Shown here one piece after another: positions 9,301-18,551 of a stretch of 64,000 nucleotides of DNA. Position 1 is the first letter of the stretch, and each line of letters opens with the position of its first letter. The notes below the pieces were generated by a model. It worked only from the letters and a program-made list of their open reading frames with translations. It made no database searches and was not told where the DNA came from. Source of the DNA: Verrucomicrobiota bacterium (GTDB lineage Bacteria > Verrucomicrobiota > Verrucomicrobiia > Limisphaerales > UBA1319); NCBI GenBank assembly GCA_022711435.1, contig JAKLFB010000011.1, positions 62,001 through 126,000 on the forward strand. The letters are read 5' to 3'. The translations under genes and the position numbers were made by a program.

Positions 9301-12300
9301 GAACTCCGACCGGGACACCCAGTTGAAGAAGGGATGCTGGAGGAGATCGTACTGGTTTCGGAGGGCGGTGAGGTAATAGCCCCAGGCATCGCCGTGCCCC
9401 TGCGGATAGAGCAGCATCGCGTCATCCTCGTCGATAAAGCCGTCGAGGTTCACGTCCGTCACGTTGTAGTTGACGGCGTAGGCGGCCTCGCCTTCGCCCT
9501 TGGTGAAGTTCCAGAACAGGCGATTGTAGACCGGGCGGGCGAAGTAGTCGTCGACCCCGCGCAGCAGAGCCAGCTCTTCCTCGATCAAGGACGCCACCTG
9601 GTTCTGGAACGAGAACACCGCCGGGGTGAGATCGCCCGGCTCGACGATGTCGCTTCCGATCCCGATCGTCGGATCCAGCGCGTCCACATAGGCCTCGTTG
9701 CCCAGGATGGTGTAGAAGTCCGAGATCCGCGTCGAGGCCAGCTGGAGCGCATTTGCGATCGCGGGGGTGGAAACCGGCCGCGAGAGGTCGATGCTCAAAT
9801 CGCGGCCGCGTTTGAGGATGGTTTCGTACAGCTCGATGAGGCCGACGTTCTCGATGACGTCCTTGTCAGGGTTGAGCGCGACGGGCCCCTCGTAGCGGGG
9901 GCCGAACTGGGCGATCATGCTGACCTGAGTCGAGGGTTTCTCCCCTTCGAAATCACGGATGCGGGCCTCGTAGGGATTGACGGCATCGAGCACGCGCTTG
10001 ATCCAGCCCTGGGCGAGCTGGGCGCGATAGTCCATGATGCCGTTGCGGTCGTAATCGTGGAAAGGGTCGGAGTTGCCGGCGCCGGCCCAGGTGTAATTGA
10101 CTCCGGCCGTGCCGTCATCCTGGGGCCCGCTCCAATCGGTGCCCTGCACGTCATCGTTCGCGTGCCGATAGCGGACAAACCACCAGGTGTCGGCGAGCAG
10201 GGCTTCCGGTGCATTCGGGTTTCCCTTGAGCGTGACCTCATATCGTCCCCGGCCGCGCTGGCCGGTCGGATCGGGAAAGAGCTTCCAGGGATTGGTCTGG
10301 CCGCCCGCGATCAGGTCCGGCGGCGGAACATCGAGCTGGCCATCGTCGGGACGGTACCACCACTCGAAGCTAAGGTCGCTGGCCTTGGCGCCAAAATCGC
10401 CCGTGTGCCGCAACACCAGATTCTCATCGAACACGTTGTCGGAGACGACGGTCTTGATGGCGCCGCGATAGCGCTCCCGGCGATCGACCTTGACCACGTG
10501 CAGGGTGATGGGAGAGCCGCCCAGGCTCGGATCGTTGTTCTCCGCCACGGTCACCCAGCTGACGTCGGGGTAGCCTGCATCGGGGTCGAGGAACGAGGAG
10601 TTGGGGATCAGGGCCATGCCCGGTCCGAACGCGCGGAGCGGCACGGGCCGCTGCGGATCGGCCACGACTCGCCGGAGACCTGCCACCGCGGGGTCTTCGA
10701 TGGTGACGATGTTGTCATTGGCGTCTCGCAAGGCCTGCGGCTCCAACCCAACCAGGTAGGCGGCATCGATGTCGGCAATCGCGACCGGGAGAGGCGCGGT
10801 CTGGTTGAGCGGCGTTTCACCCACCTCGGTGTAATAGCCGGTCCAGAACTCCTCGAGCGTCTCGCGGTATCCGCTGGCCGCCGGGTCGTCCGGCAGATCG
10901 CTGTCGCGATCGATCAACGAGGGGTTACGCGACAGCTTCCCCAATTCCGCCACGGCCGTCTGCCACCGCGTCTTCCCGGGCTCGGCCGCGTCCTTGACCA
11001 AATCCAACAGGGCGGCCTCATCGGTTTCTGTCAGGATGTTCGGCTCGAGGATATAGACGGCGGGCGGGGAGGCGGTCAGCGTGGAATCACCGATCTCTTT
11101 GTCATTGAGGAGGCCGAACACTTCGAGCTTGCCCAGCTGCGGATCGAACCGAACCCGGTTCTGGAGCGATGCGGGCAACTCGGTCAGGACGTATTTCCCC
11201 TGGCTCAAGCGGGTGCGCTTGGTCGCGGGCTGCAGTTCGGGCGGGAATTCGGACAGCGTGAGGGGAACGGAGCGCTTTTCGAGGACCTGGGCGACCCGGG
11301 CGGTCCAGTTTGACGGCCAGAGGCTGACGTCCTGCTGGGGATTGAGGGAATCGAAGACGACCTCGGCGCAGGCGAAGGCGACAATGCCCGGCAGGCCGGG
11401 GGTCTCGACCTGATCGAGCTCGCCGTCGGCGCCGACGACGGTTGTGAACGGCTGGTCGGCGCGGTGCTCGCCTCCCTGGAACGTGAGCGTCTCTCCCGAC
11501 TTCAACACCGGAGCGATATCGGGCCACTCGCTCTGGTAGAGGATTCGGGTGGGGCGATTGGCGGAGACCACGTCGTCGCTCACCACGGAGTTGGTCGGCG
11601 CGGCAAGCAAAGACCCCACCTCGGACGGCAGGAACGAGATCGAGTCGCCGGCCTGAGGTTCGATCGCTGTCTGCTGACCCAGGTCATCGAACAAGGAGCC
11701 GGACTGGCCGGGAGGCCACCAGAAGTCCGGCGCCAGCGGGTAGAAGAAGGAGACCGTAAACCACGCGTTGCTGCCGCCCGACACCGCCCAACTCGATCCG
11801 CGATGATCCTCCCAGTACGTCACCTGGCCGAGCAGGTTCGAGCCGAAGATCTCGGGCGGGGGCGTAGCGCCGATCGCCACGCCCAGGGGATAAAACGGGA
11901 TGACAGGTTCGCCGGCTTCCATTGTGACGTGCGGCTGGTCCCGCAACTCGGTTGGCAGGGTCGAAGACACCAGCTTGTTGGGAGCGGCAAAGCGATAATC
12001 GGTCCGGCCGATCTGCGTATCCTCCTTCACCACCCGGTACACCCGCATCCGATGCTCGTTCACCGCCTTGTCAAAGAACTGGACGAGCACCCGGGGGTGG
12101 GATGTGTAGGTGGCCGCATCCTGGTTCTGCTCGGTCAGAGAGGTTGGCTCGTAGCGGTTGAGGTCGTTGTTGCGCAGGGCGTAGGCGGCCGGCGGCCGGG
12201 GGGAGACATCGGCGAACCGGAGCGAAGGCGCGAGCAGGGCATGCTCCTCGTTGGGGTTGTAGCCCGCGCTCTCGGCGTCGGGCTGCTGATAGATGCGGAC

Positions 12301-15300
12301 ATCCTGGAGCCGGGACGGGTTGTAGGTGGTCTCCTGCGCGTAGTCGCCGGCCGCCTCGACGACCCGTTGGTCCTGGCCATTGGCATCGAGGCTCTCGCTG
12401 CCGTGCTGGCTGGCGATGACGATCCTTGGCAGGTCGCTCTCGGGGGCCCACTGCGGTACGTAGCGCCGGGCCTTGTATGGCCACAGCAGGAAATCGTTCT
12501 CCGCCGGATCGTCGTACCAGACAACCACCAGCCGCTGATTGCCCGCTGCGCCCGGGTGGATGTTCACCGGGATGATCGGGCCGGGAAGGTTCGCCGGGCG
12601 GGTGACGACCTTGTCGCCCGAGTCCTGCAGGGCTGCCATGTCGTAGATGTCCTTCGCCGCCAGGCCTTCGAGCTTGGCGGCATCGTAGATGAACGGGTTG
12701 TACCGCGCCCCGGCAAACAGGATGTATCCCGTGCCGAGGTTGGCGCGATCGAGCGAGTCCGTGATCTTGTCGCCGACCCGGGGGGACTCCTCCGGCGCCG
12801 GATGATCGCTGTAGAGCTCGGTCGAGACAACGCGGACCTGGAGGAACTCGCGAGGCTCGCCGCGCCCCACGCGCTGGATTTCGGAGAAGAGGAGGACGGT
12901 CTTGCCGGCGCTGTCGGCGCTGAACCGTTTGTCCGCATCGACGACGGCGCTGTTCTCGGTGTACTTCACCGCCTTGTAGATGAAGTTGTCCGCCGGATCC
13001 GGGTCCAGGGCGACCCCCGGCGCGCCCGCGATGTGGGGATAGTGGGCCGGATCGGGATAGACGGCGGTCACGACGACATCGACCGTGTCAGCAGCATCCG
13101 GGCTGGGGCGCCACTGGGCCTTGAACTTGCCGGGCACCACGGGGAAGAGGCGGGCGGCCACCGGGTCCCATACTGCCATGTCCGCCAGCGCGACTTGCTT
13201 CATCTTCCCGGTGACCTGGAGCTGCTCGACCAGGGCCGGCTGGGTGGTGAACAGGGCGGCCCGGGCCGGGTCGCCCTGAAACACGAATTGGCCGATCGCG
13301 ACCTGGACATTGAGCGCCTGGCGGTCGTATTGCCAAAGCACTCGGGCGGCGCGGCCGAGCTGAGGGATCTTGAGGGCGCGGTAGGTCTTGTTCTCGCTGG
13401 CCTGCTCGTGCGCGGGAATCCACTCGGCCACCGGGCTGTTATTCCGGACGACGGGTCCTCCGGCGGTGAGCTGCCCGGAGGTCGTATCGAGGTCGCCCCG
13501 CGAGCTGAAGTAGAAGCCGTCTCCATTGAACCATCCCTTGAGCGAAAGGCTCGCAGGATCCGCGCTATTCTCGAGCGCCGGAGCCGCCACCAGCACCGTC
13601 CTGCCGGGATCGAACCAGAAGCTGCCCTCCCCGACAAACACCTCCTCGACCGTGGCGCCGGCGCCCGGATCCGTCAGCCGAAAGACCCGGGGCAGAGCCG
13701 TCCGCGACGACTCGTCCACATTGACACGCACGCCGAACTGAAGCTGCCAGACATAGCGGATCCGGCCCGGGCCGTACATGGTGAACTGATCTCCCTGCTG
13801 GCGGGCGGCCGGAGACTGGGCCACCGCGAAAGGACGAAACACCTCGCTGAGCCGGCTGTTCGAAATCTCGGCGGGGTAGGAATCCTCGAGGAGGAACCGG
13901 AAGAGGCGCGCCAGGCTGGGGGCCTGTTCCTGGGCATCAGCCACCTGGGCGTAGAACGCCTTCGTGCGCTCGGACCAGGCGTCGGCAGGGAACCGGTTGG
14001 TGTCGGCCGGTTCGGCGGCGTCGAGGAAGGCGTCGAGCTGCTCGCGCAGCAGGGCGCGCCGCTGATCGGTCGTTGTCCCCTCATCGGTCAGCGCAGCGCG
14101 GGCGGAGGCGCTCAACTCGCTCCAGATGAACGCAGCCGGATCGCTATTGAGCTGCAGCTTCGTGACCAGCCCTTCCGGGTCGAGGAAATGGCTCTCGACG
14201 AAATACCCTGCGCGCGTATGCGCGTCGGTGGTGGTATCGGTCTGCTTGTTGGGGGGGCCGCCGGCCCAGTAGCCCGTGGGCACATACCGCACATCCAGGC
14301 CGGCGCGGCTGAAATCCAGGACTTGGCCGTCGATCTGGTTCACCTTGAGCTCACCCCGTTTGATCCAGTTCTTCTGGGCTGGGGGGTCCGGGCTTCCCTC
14401 GGCTGCGGAGCTCAAGGGGCCCGCCCAGGGGCGATCGGCTTCATCCCGCTCGCTGCTCTCGGTCTGGCTGAAGTCGTGCTCGACGCTCAGCGCGTACTCG
14501 TGACGCCACTGGATCACGATCACGGTATCCCGGTCGATGTCGAAGCGGAAGAAGGTGGGATTGCCGGTCTGCGGGACATCGTTGACGGAGATTCCCAGGG
14601 CAGTGAATCGCTCCTCGGCCTGATCGCTGATGAGGCCTGGGTCGTTGGCCACACTGTCGGTGATGTCGTCTCCGTAGATGTCGCGGAAGACCTCGGCGGG
14701 GGCCGTGATCTCGATCGTGTCGCCGTCGTAAACGTCGAGGCGGTCAGCGCCCAGATTCTCCTGCACAATCGCGCCATTCACCTTCACCGTGATCTTGTTG
14801 ACGTACTCCTCCCCGCCCGCTTCGGTCACCGATCGGACGGTGAGCTGCCGGTCCTTGGGGGAGGTGACAAACGTGTACGAGACGGCGCCCGGGGCCCCGG
14901 CGGGCAGCTCCGGCACCGTCAAGGCTGAGGTTTCGTTGTCTTCGGTGGTCGCCATGAACACCGTGTTGTCCCGGCTGCCGTTGTTGAAGAAAACGGTGCG
15001 GTAATCCAGGCTGCCGTTTTCACTGTCGGGATCGACGTCCACATAGAGGGTGAACGACTCGCCCGGGTCGAAGTCGGAGATCTCGAGCAGCACCCGATCG
15101 CTGCGGGTACCCCCGTTGCCATCATCCGGCTCGCGCCGCAGGATGGCTCCTCCCGATGGCGGAATGAAATCGGTCGCCGAGTCGAAGTTCCTGCTCGTGT
15201 CTCCGATGGTCATCTCGAAACGGGTGATCCGGGCCGTTCGCGATTCGTTCCAGACCCGGATGCGGGGCACGTTGACGCTGCCGTCCACCGTGACTTTGAA

Positions 15301-15417
15301 GCGCGGGAGCTCCCCCGCGAAGGCGAGGCCAAAAAGCCCGGCGAACAACCCTCCCATCACCCACGAGGCGACACGACACCGGGGTGAGCCAAAGCGGACG
15401 CAGGCAAGTTCTCTCAT
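6322..15417 (-). CDS. Giant secreted protein (3031 aa), locus A paralogue
   Basis: ATG at 15417 is taken as the start because it gives a signal peptide (ASWVMGGLFAGLFGLAFAG); an in-frame TTG at 15426 directly follows the upstream stop. The N-terminal third is beta-rich. From about residue 1050 the protein shares motifs with the 2733-aa protein of locus B: GYNPNEEHAL (about 1050), YPQGHGDAWG (about 2000), YFDWITANALL, NPLGLAGNVVPFDI (about 2165), a YPAGYDGPDL motif, and a C-terminal domain containing FRAYHDGG, GRSVWNT and LLIIPGR-like strings. A long helical region (about 2400-2720) with coiled-coil character contains hydrophobic stretches around GLAVSPGDALAPG. There is a dockerin-like DVNLDGFIDEDDAMLLYP string near residue 1990. 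No enzymatic motif was recognised. It is probably exported, and is the central product of the operon. Annotation beyond 'giant paralogous secreted protein' is not supportable by eye. Confidence 0.88.
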   Translation of the reverse strand: MRELACVRFGSPRCRVASWVMGGLFAGLFGLAFAGELPRFKVTVDGSVNVPRIRVWNESRTARITRFEMTIGDTSRNFDSATDFIPPSGGAILRREPDDGNGGTRSDRVLLEISDFDPGESFTLYVDVDPDSENGSLDYRTVFFNNGSRDNTVFMATTEDNETSALTVPELPAGAPGAVSYTFVTSPKDRQLTVRSVTEAGGEEYVNKITVKVNGAIVQENLGADRLDVYDGDTIEITAPAEVFRDIYGDDITDSVANDPGLISDQAEERFTALGISVNDVPQTGNPTFFRFDIDRDTVIVIQWRHEYALSVEHDFSQTESSERDEADRPWAGPLSSAAEGSPDPPAQKNWIKRGELKVNQIDGQVLDFSRAGLDVRYVPTGYWAGGPPNKQTDTTTDAHTRAGYFVESHFLDPEGLVTKLQLNSDPAAFIWSELSASARAALTDEGTTTDQRRALLREQLDAFLDAAEPADTNRFPADAWSERTKAFYAQVADAQEQAPSLARLFRFLLEDSYPAEISNSRLSEVFRPFAVAQSPAARQQGDQFTMYGPGRIRYVWQLQFGVRVNVDESSRTALPRVFRLTDPGAGATVEEVFVGEGSFWFDPGRTVLVAAPALENSADPASLSLKGWFNGDGFYFSSRGDLDTTSGQLTAGGPVVRNNSPVAEWIPAHEQASENKTYRALKIPQLGRAARVLWQYDRQALNVQVAIGQFVFQGDPARAALFTTQPALVEQLQVTGKMKQVALADMAVWDPVAARLFPVVPGKFKAQWRPSPDAADTVDVVVTAVYPDPAHYPHIAGAPGVALDPDPADNFIYKAVKYTENSAVVDADKRFSADSAGKTVLLFSEIQRVGRGEPREFLQVRVVSTELYSDHPAPEESPRVGDKITDSLDRANLGTGYILFAGARYNPFIYDAAKLEGLAAKDIYDMAALQDSGDKVVTRPANLPGPIIPVNIHPGAAGNQRLVVVWYDDPAENDFLLWPYKARRYVPQWAPESDLPRIVIASQHGSESLDANGQDQRVVEAAGDYAQETTYNPSRLQDVRIYQQPDAESAGYNPNEEHALLAPSLRFADVSPRPPAAYALRNNDLNRYEPTSLTEQNQDAATYTSHPRVLVQFFDKAVNEHRMRVYRVVKEDTQIGRTDYRFAAPNKLVSSTLPTELRDQPHVTMEAGEPVIPFYPLGVAIGATPPPEIFGSNLLGQVTYWEDHRGSSWAVSGGSNAWFTVSFFYPLAPDFWWPPGQSGSLFDDLGQQTAIEPQAGDSISFLPSEVGSLLAAPTNSVVSDDVVSANRPTRILYQSEWPDIAPVLKSGETLTFQGGEHRADQPFTTVVGADGELDQVETPGLPGIVAFACAEVVFDSLNPQQDVSLWPSNWTARVAQVLEKRSVPLTLSEFPPELQPATKRTRLSQGKYVLTELPASLQNRVRFDPQLGKLEVFGLLNDKEIGDSTLTASPPAVYILEPNILTETDEAALLDLVKDAAEPGKTRWQTAVAELGKLSRNPSLIDRDSDLPDDPAASGYRETLEEFWTGYYTEVGETPLNQTAPLPVAIADIDAAYLVGLEPQALRDANDNIVTIEDPAVAGLRRVVADPQRPVPLRAFGPGMALIPNSSFLDPDAGYPDVSWVTVAENNDPSLGGSPITLHVVKVDRRERYRGAIKTVVSDNVFDENLVLRHTGDFGAKASDLSFEWWYRPDDGQLDVPPPDLIAGGQTNPWKLFPDPTGQRGRGRYEVTLKGNPNAPEALLADTWWFVRYRHANDDVQGTDWSGPQDDGTAGVNYTWAGAGNSDPFHDYDRNGIMDYRAQLAQGWIKRVLDAVNPYEARIRDFEGEKPSTQVSMIAQFGPRYEGPVALNPDKDVIENVGLIELYETILKRGRDLSIDLSRPVSTPAIANALQLASTRISDFYTILGNEAYVDALDPTIGIGSDIVEPGDLTPAVFSFQNQVASLIEEELALLRGVDDYFARPVYNRLFWNFTKGEGEAAYAVNYNVTDVNLDGFIDEDDAMLLYPQGHGDAWGYYLTALRNQYDLLQHPFFNWVSRSEFYNLQDIVIKVDFLDERKFAQTAAAKAKAGAEIVSLTYRENYVEDPAAQWQGYTDSNPDRAWGVQEWARRAAQGAYFDWITANALLPSQHPNATLEGIQKVDRKSNADIAVISANLNAIQNTFDQANKGQNPLGLAGNVVPFDINPILVEDLSIYGRTHFEQVYDRAVKAIANALTIWDYANESRNALRQVANSEAEFRNEAFQEDLSHRNTLIGIFGRPYEGTIGSGRVYPAGYDGPDLLLFMYVDVRELNEQTVPGPATSFAAFDASGTLTGGDLYNAFVEGAGRGGMFGSQVGRQNLFKVQDVSADWRSLFLPTFAPDSTGVIGGMARDRYYAVNYTDLESPKVPLDNLTELMPISAAGYTFQAPRDWGKRLAQGELQGLINQMLQQEAAIASAVGAWDALQGEIVRLFRLTNAKLDMEANIRLKNEIYSRLKLAVNDTIKGLEGAIELATAVRETTSKFFYATGEAIPTDLPIVGLAVSPGDALAPGRSGIKVVEATTFTGLKAAEGVLKISKVIAEIGLDIADNELELWEKREADGQSVKEALVEIENKLGDEPIKRIEIFKEIETLRDLSEQYRAKIDEGTRMIDERAAFNKRVAAQTQRSRYQDMTFRVSRNHALQSYRAAFDLAARYAYLAAKAYDYETNFDPDDPASPRPLFEEIVRARTLGAFAEGEPPEALPNKGGLGAALATLRANYNVRKSQLGINNPQIETGKTSLRTECFRILPAGSTQPVAGDSNSQFPEPGQDSDTLWQRLLANARVEDLWQVPEFRYYCRPFGAETDEAGQHVAEPGLVLRFATRVIAGQNLFGKPLSGADHAYDPSQYAIKIRSVGVWFSDYLSQDILNDLPAAPRVYLIPVGADVMSIPYSDNPEKVRVWKVLDSRIPVPLPATTAQLDYVDYVPVLDSLNGRFGEPRKFSTFRAYHDGGSEVNTDELVSDSRLIGRSVWNTEWILIIPGRLLNADPSTGLDRFIEQVSDIKLIFQTYGYSGG

Positions 15418-15426
15418 GGCAGGCAA

Positions 15427-17505
15427 TCAGTGGGCGTTCAACGCGTCGATCAAGCTGACACGATTCAGCACGAACCGGCCCTCCACGATCAGGCCCGTAT
15501 CCTGTTGGGGCCCGAGCCTCTTGTGGAGACCGAAGACTTCCTCCCGGTAGACACCCGTGATGCGGTCGACGCCGTAGCCGGCGCGGGGCAGGACATCCCC
15601 GGGGCTGCCGTCGAAATCGAGACGAATGCTCCGGGTGATATCGACACCCGTCGCGTGCTCGGGATTGCGGCGGTGGCGGAAGGGGTTGGTGGGGTGGTTG
15701 GCTGGCAGGTAAATGGTCCCTTTCAAGGCGGCGTCGGCGCTCAGGGGGGCCCCGCCGCCGGCCTGAATCTCCCAGCGCAGGCGGGCGTCGCCCAAGCCGG
15801 GTCCGAAATGGCCTTCGAGCGGCAGCTCGTGACGCAAGGTCAGCGCGGCTTCGGCCAGCGCGCTCGAGAGGGCCTCCGCGGCGGCGAGCCTGGCCGCTTT
15901 CTTCAAGGAGTCGGCCGTCCAGAGCGTGTTCTGGCTCCGCTCGGCCACAGCGGCAGCCGCCGCCGCCTCGGCGGCGACGCCGGAGCTGGAAGCATAACGG
16001 GTTGAGCGCACGAAAGCCGTGTAATCGCTGGTGGGCCCCGCTGCGCTCACGGGAAACCGGGCCACATTGTCCGCCAGCTCGGTTCGGCCGGCCGCCGCCG
16101 CGGCCGTGGCGATCGGGTCCTGGTCGGCCGCCGCGGCCGGCAGCGCCGCCACTGCGCTGGCGATGACCGCCTCGAGCACCTGGCCGACCGCATCCATCGC
16201 CCGGCTGTCGTCATAAGCGGACACCTGGATGCGCAAGGCTTCGGTCTTGGCGTCGTTGACGGTACCGTCCGCCAGCACCGCGGCCCTGATGCTCGCCTCG
16301 GTGGCGCCGTCAGCCACGGCCGCGGCTGCCGCGGCCTGGCCGGCCGCATCGATCATGGCGCCGAATCGCTGGCCCGCTAAAAAGCGGTGGTAATCGTTGG
16401 CCAGATCGGCGTAGGCCGCAGCCATCGTTTGTGCGGCCTTCTTCTTGACGGCATCGTCTGCATCGGGCGCCAGGGCCTCCACCGCTGCCGCGATTGCGTC
16501 CACCATGTCCACCGGGCGTGTGTCGTGATAGAAGGACTGGTCTCTCCGCTGCTCCGCCTCCGTTCGGGCGAGGCTGGCCTCGGTCGAGCTCAGAGCGATT
16601 TGGTCGACCCGGGCCCGGTTCAGGAAATCCAGGAACTCAAAGAACGTCTGGGCAACATCGGCGTGATCGGCGATCGGTCCCGTGGCGCTTTCGGCCGCGG
16701 CCTTGGCCGCCGCTTCGGCTTGGCTCCGGCCCGTCGCGCTCGAGAAGTCCAGGGTCGAATTGGCGACCGAGGCGGCAGCCTCCTCGGCTGCGCGATTCAG
16801 CACCTCCTCGACGGCCTGCGTGGCCTTGCTGTCGCCGAAATCAAACACGGCGCTGGCATATCGCTGCGCGGGCTGGGGCGAGAACTCGCCGTACAAACGC
16901 GGGTCCGTGACCAGCGCAACATCGCTCTCGGTCCGCACCTGCAGATTGGAGGCTGACGACCCGGCCGAGCCTTCCGTCGAGGCGGCCCGGTTGAGCACAG
17001 CGACGTCCTTGAGGAGGCTGACCTGGCCGCCTCCGCTGACATGCAGGATGAGGCGCAAGTTCGCCTGGTCGTGGGTCGGTGTCGGCCGTTGGGGATCGGG
17101 GGCGATGGGCACGTTGTTCTGGTCCAGCGGCACCGTGACCTCGTTGACGAAATTCAAAGTGACCTGGCCGACCCACAGCCCGCGGCAAGGGTCCGATCCC
17201 TCGAGCGACACCGCGAGCCACAATCCAGCGACGGCCAGCCAAGCCCCCGCACGACCGCGGCTGCCGGCGGCAGCCGGCAGGCCAGTCCAGCCTCCCGGCC
17301 CGTTCCAGACGGCGGGTGCAGCATGGGCTGCTTCGGATCCCGGCGCCAAGGCAGGCCTCGCTTTCGGGCTCCTGCCAAAGAACGCCCGAAGGCCATCCCA
17401 CCGTGCCATGCGCGCGAGCGTCGCCCGCGCAGCTCCCTGCGGCCCCCTATCGGGACGCGGCGCCCGCACCTCGCCAGGTTCAGCCAAAACAACGAGCAAG
17501 CTCAT
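15427..17505 (-). CDS. Secreted 'WVG' partner protein with Ala-rich helical insertion (692 aa)
   Basis: ATG at 17505 overlaps the upstream stop (ATGA) and is preceded by a strong GGAGG four bases away, which decides the start despite an odd basic N-terminus. A hydrophobic segment (AWLAVAGLWLAVSLEG) near residues 88-103 probably acts as a late signal or anchor. Immediately after it comes CRGLWVGQVTLN, matching EGLWVGSVTLDQV in the second half of the locus B 48989-terminated protein. The C-terminal block (KGTIYLPANHPTNPF, then ITGVYREEVFGLHK and GRFVLNRVS) also matches that protein. Between them lies a roughly 330-residue segment that is extremely rich in alanine and predicted to be helical, with many AAAA and E/D-A-A patterns; locus B lacks it. 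The stop is followed directly by the giant protein gene. No known fold or enzyme was recognised; a structural partner of the giant protein is inferred. Confidence 0.82.
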   Translation of the reverse strand: MSLLVVLAEPGEVRAPRPDRGPQGAARATLARMARWDGLRAFFGRSPKARPALAPGSEAAHAAPAVWNGPGGWTGLPAAAGSRGRAGAWLAVAGLWLAVSLEGSDPCRGLWVGQVTLNFVNEVTVPLDQNNVPIAPDPQRPTPTHDQANLRLILHVSGGGQVSLLKDVAVLNRAASTEGSAGSSASNLQVRTESDVALVTDPRLYGEFSPQPAQRYASAVFDFGDSKATQAVEEVLNRAAEEAAASVANSTLDFSSATGRSQAEAAAKAAAESATGPIADHADVAQTFFEFLDFLNRARVDQIALSSTEASLARTEAEQRRDQSFYHDTRPVDMVDAIAAAVEALAPDADDAVKKKAAQTMAAAYADLANDYHRFLAGQRFGAMIDAAGQAAAAAAVADGATEASIRAAVLADGTVNDAKTEALRIQVSAYDDSRAMDAVGQVLEAVIASAVAALPAAAADQDPIATAAAAAGRTELADNVARFPVSAAGPTSDYTAFVRSTRYASSSGVAAEAAAAAAVAERSQNTLWTADSLKKAARLAAAEALSSALAEAALTLRHELPLEGHFGPGLGDARLRWEIQAGGGAPLSADAALKGTIYLPANHPTNPFRHRRNPEHATGVDITRSIRLDFDGSPGDVLPRAGYGVDRITGVYREEVFGLHKRLGPQQDTGLIVEGRFVLNRVSLIDALNAH

Positions 17506-18551
17506 TTTTCCTCCAGATCTTCACGGATTGCGAAAACGGGCACCCACACCTCCGTCCCGAGATCGGTCGTGATCCTGAGCAACGAGCGATGCACGGCCGC
17601 CTGCATGGCCTGACGCTCGGCCTCCAGCGGGACTTGAATCGCCTGTCCGGCCTCGAGCGGTGGCAACGCCTGCGTCCACGACGCTTCCGTTTGCGGAACC
17701 GCCACGGACCGCCACTGTCCAAAATTGTCGCCATAGGCCTGCACGACCAGCGACAGCGGCACCGGATTCAGGCCGGCAACGACATGTGCCACGGTGGGAG
17801 TCACCGGGTGGTCGCATCGGTTCCGCAAGATCACGGTGTCGGCAACGCTCCCCAGCACGACCCCCCGACGGATCGTGGTCTTGACCTCCAGCGGGCCCTG
17901 ATACCGAGAGGCTCCGACGCAATAGATCCAAAACGCCTCCCCGGACCGCATCGCTTCTGCATCGGGATCCAGGACCCGGCGCCAAATCCCGCCGGTCAGC
18001 CGGTAGAGGCGGTTGTGGCGGTGGGCCATCGAGCCGGCGAAGAACTGGGCGAAAGTGGGAGCTGCCTGCGAGTCGACCGAGAAACCCACCAGGTTAAAGG
18101 CGTCCGCCTGCCACTGGACCTCGGGAGCGGTGACCAGCCCCGTGATCCGCCATGTGAATGCGCTTCGCGCGCGGATCAAATAGGCCTGCTGCCCATGCAC
18201 ACCATGCAAGGTCTTCAAGAAGGCATCGGGCCGCCCCGCTGCATACCACACCCCCCATCCGGCGCGCCGGTACAAGTCGGCATCGGGATTCACCACGAAT
18301 TGGGCGGCTGTCGACCGCTCGAAAAACGAAGCGACGATATCGACCGGAAGCGAGCCGAACACGGCCGCCGGATCGCCGTCGAGCGGATGGACCTCGAGGA
18401 ACACCGCGTTCCAGCCAGCCTGCATCTCGATGACCTGGGTGCGCACAGGCCCGGCCGGATCGGCCGAATCGCCGCCCCGCGCCTCGACAGCCAGGCGGCA
18501 GACGCCGCTCGCACACAGCGCGAACACCAATCCAAAACAGGCAGCTTTCAT
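17502..18551 (-). CDS. Secreted 'GWNA' protein, first gene of locus A (349 aa)
   Basis: The N-terminus is a signal peptide (MKAACFGLVFALCASGVCRL). The mature part starts with a conserved-looking motif, MQAGWNAVFLEVHP, matching LQPGWNAVHFEVSP in the locus B protein at 47199-48989. Further shared blocks are the GVHGQQAYLIRA region (B: GALQGNQAYLIKV), FNLVGFSVDSQAAPTFAQFF (B: LNLVGFPVHTNHPPTFAEFF) and a GEAFWIYCVG/GRAYWVGCAR segment. It is 349 aa and aligns with the first half of the B protein only. It is the first gene after the predicted promoter at 18692-18721. Its TGA overlaps the next start, so the two halves that are fused in B are translationally coupled here. Function unknown; a secreted beta-rich protein is all the sequence shows. 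Confidence 0.85.
   Translation of the reverse strand: MKAACFGLVFALCASGVCRLAVEARGGDSADPAGPVRTQVIEMQAGWNAVFLEVHPLDGDPAAVFGSLPVDIVASFFERSTAAQFVVNPDADLYRRAGWGVWYAAGRPDAFLKTLHGVHGQQAYLIRARSAFTWRITGLVTAPEVQWQADAFNLVGFSVDSQAAPTFAQFFAGSMAHRHNRLYRLTGGIWRRVLDPDAEAMRSGEAFWIYCVGASRYQGPLEVKTTIRRGVVLGSVADTVILRNRCDHPVTPTVAHVVAGLNPVPLSLVVQAYGDNFGQWRSVAVPQTEASWTQALPPLEAGQAIQVPLEAERQAMQAAVHRSLLRITTDLGTEVWVPVFAIREDLEEK

Noticed and set aside
7444-11313. Plus-strand frame of 1289 codons
   Set aside because: Antisense to the giant protein gene; low-complexity, rich in residues forced by complementing GC-biased codons, and no recognisable domain.
11464-14928. Plus-strand frame of 1154 codons
   Set aside because: Shadow of the same giant gene; the opposite strand has clear paralogy to locus B.
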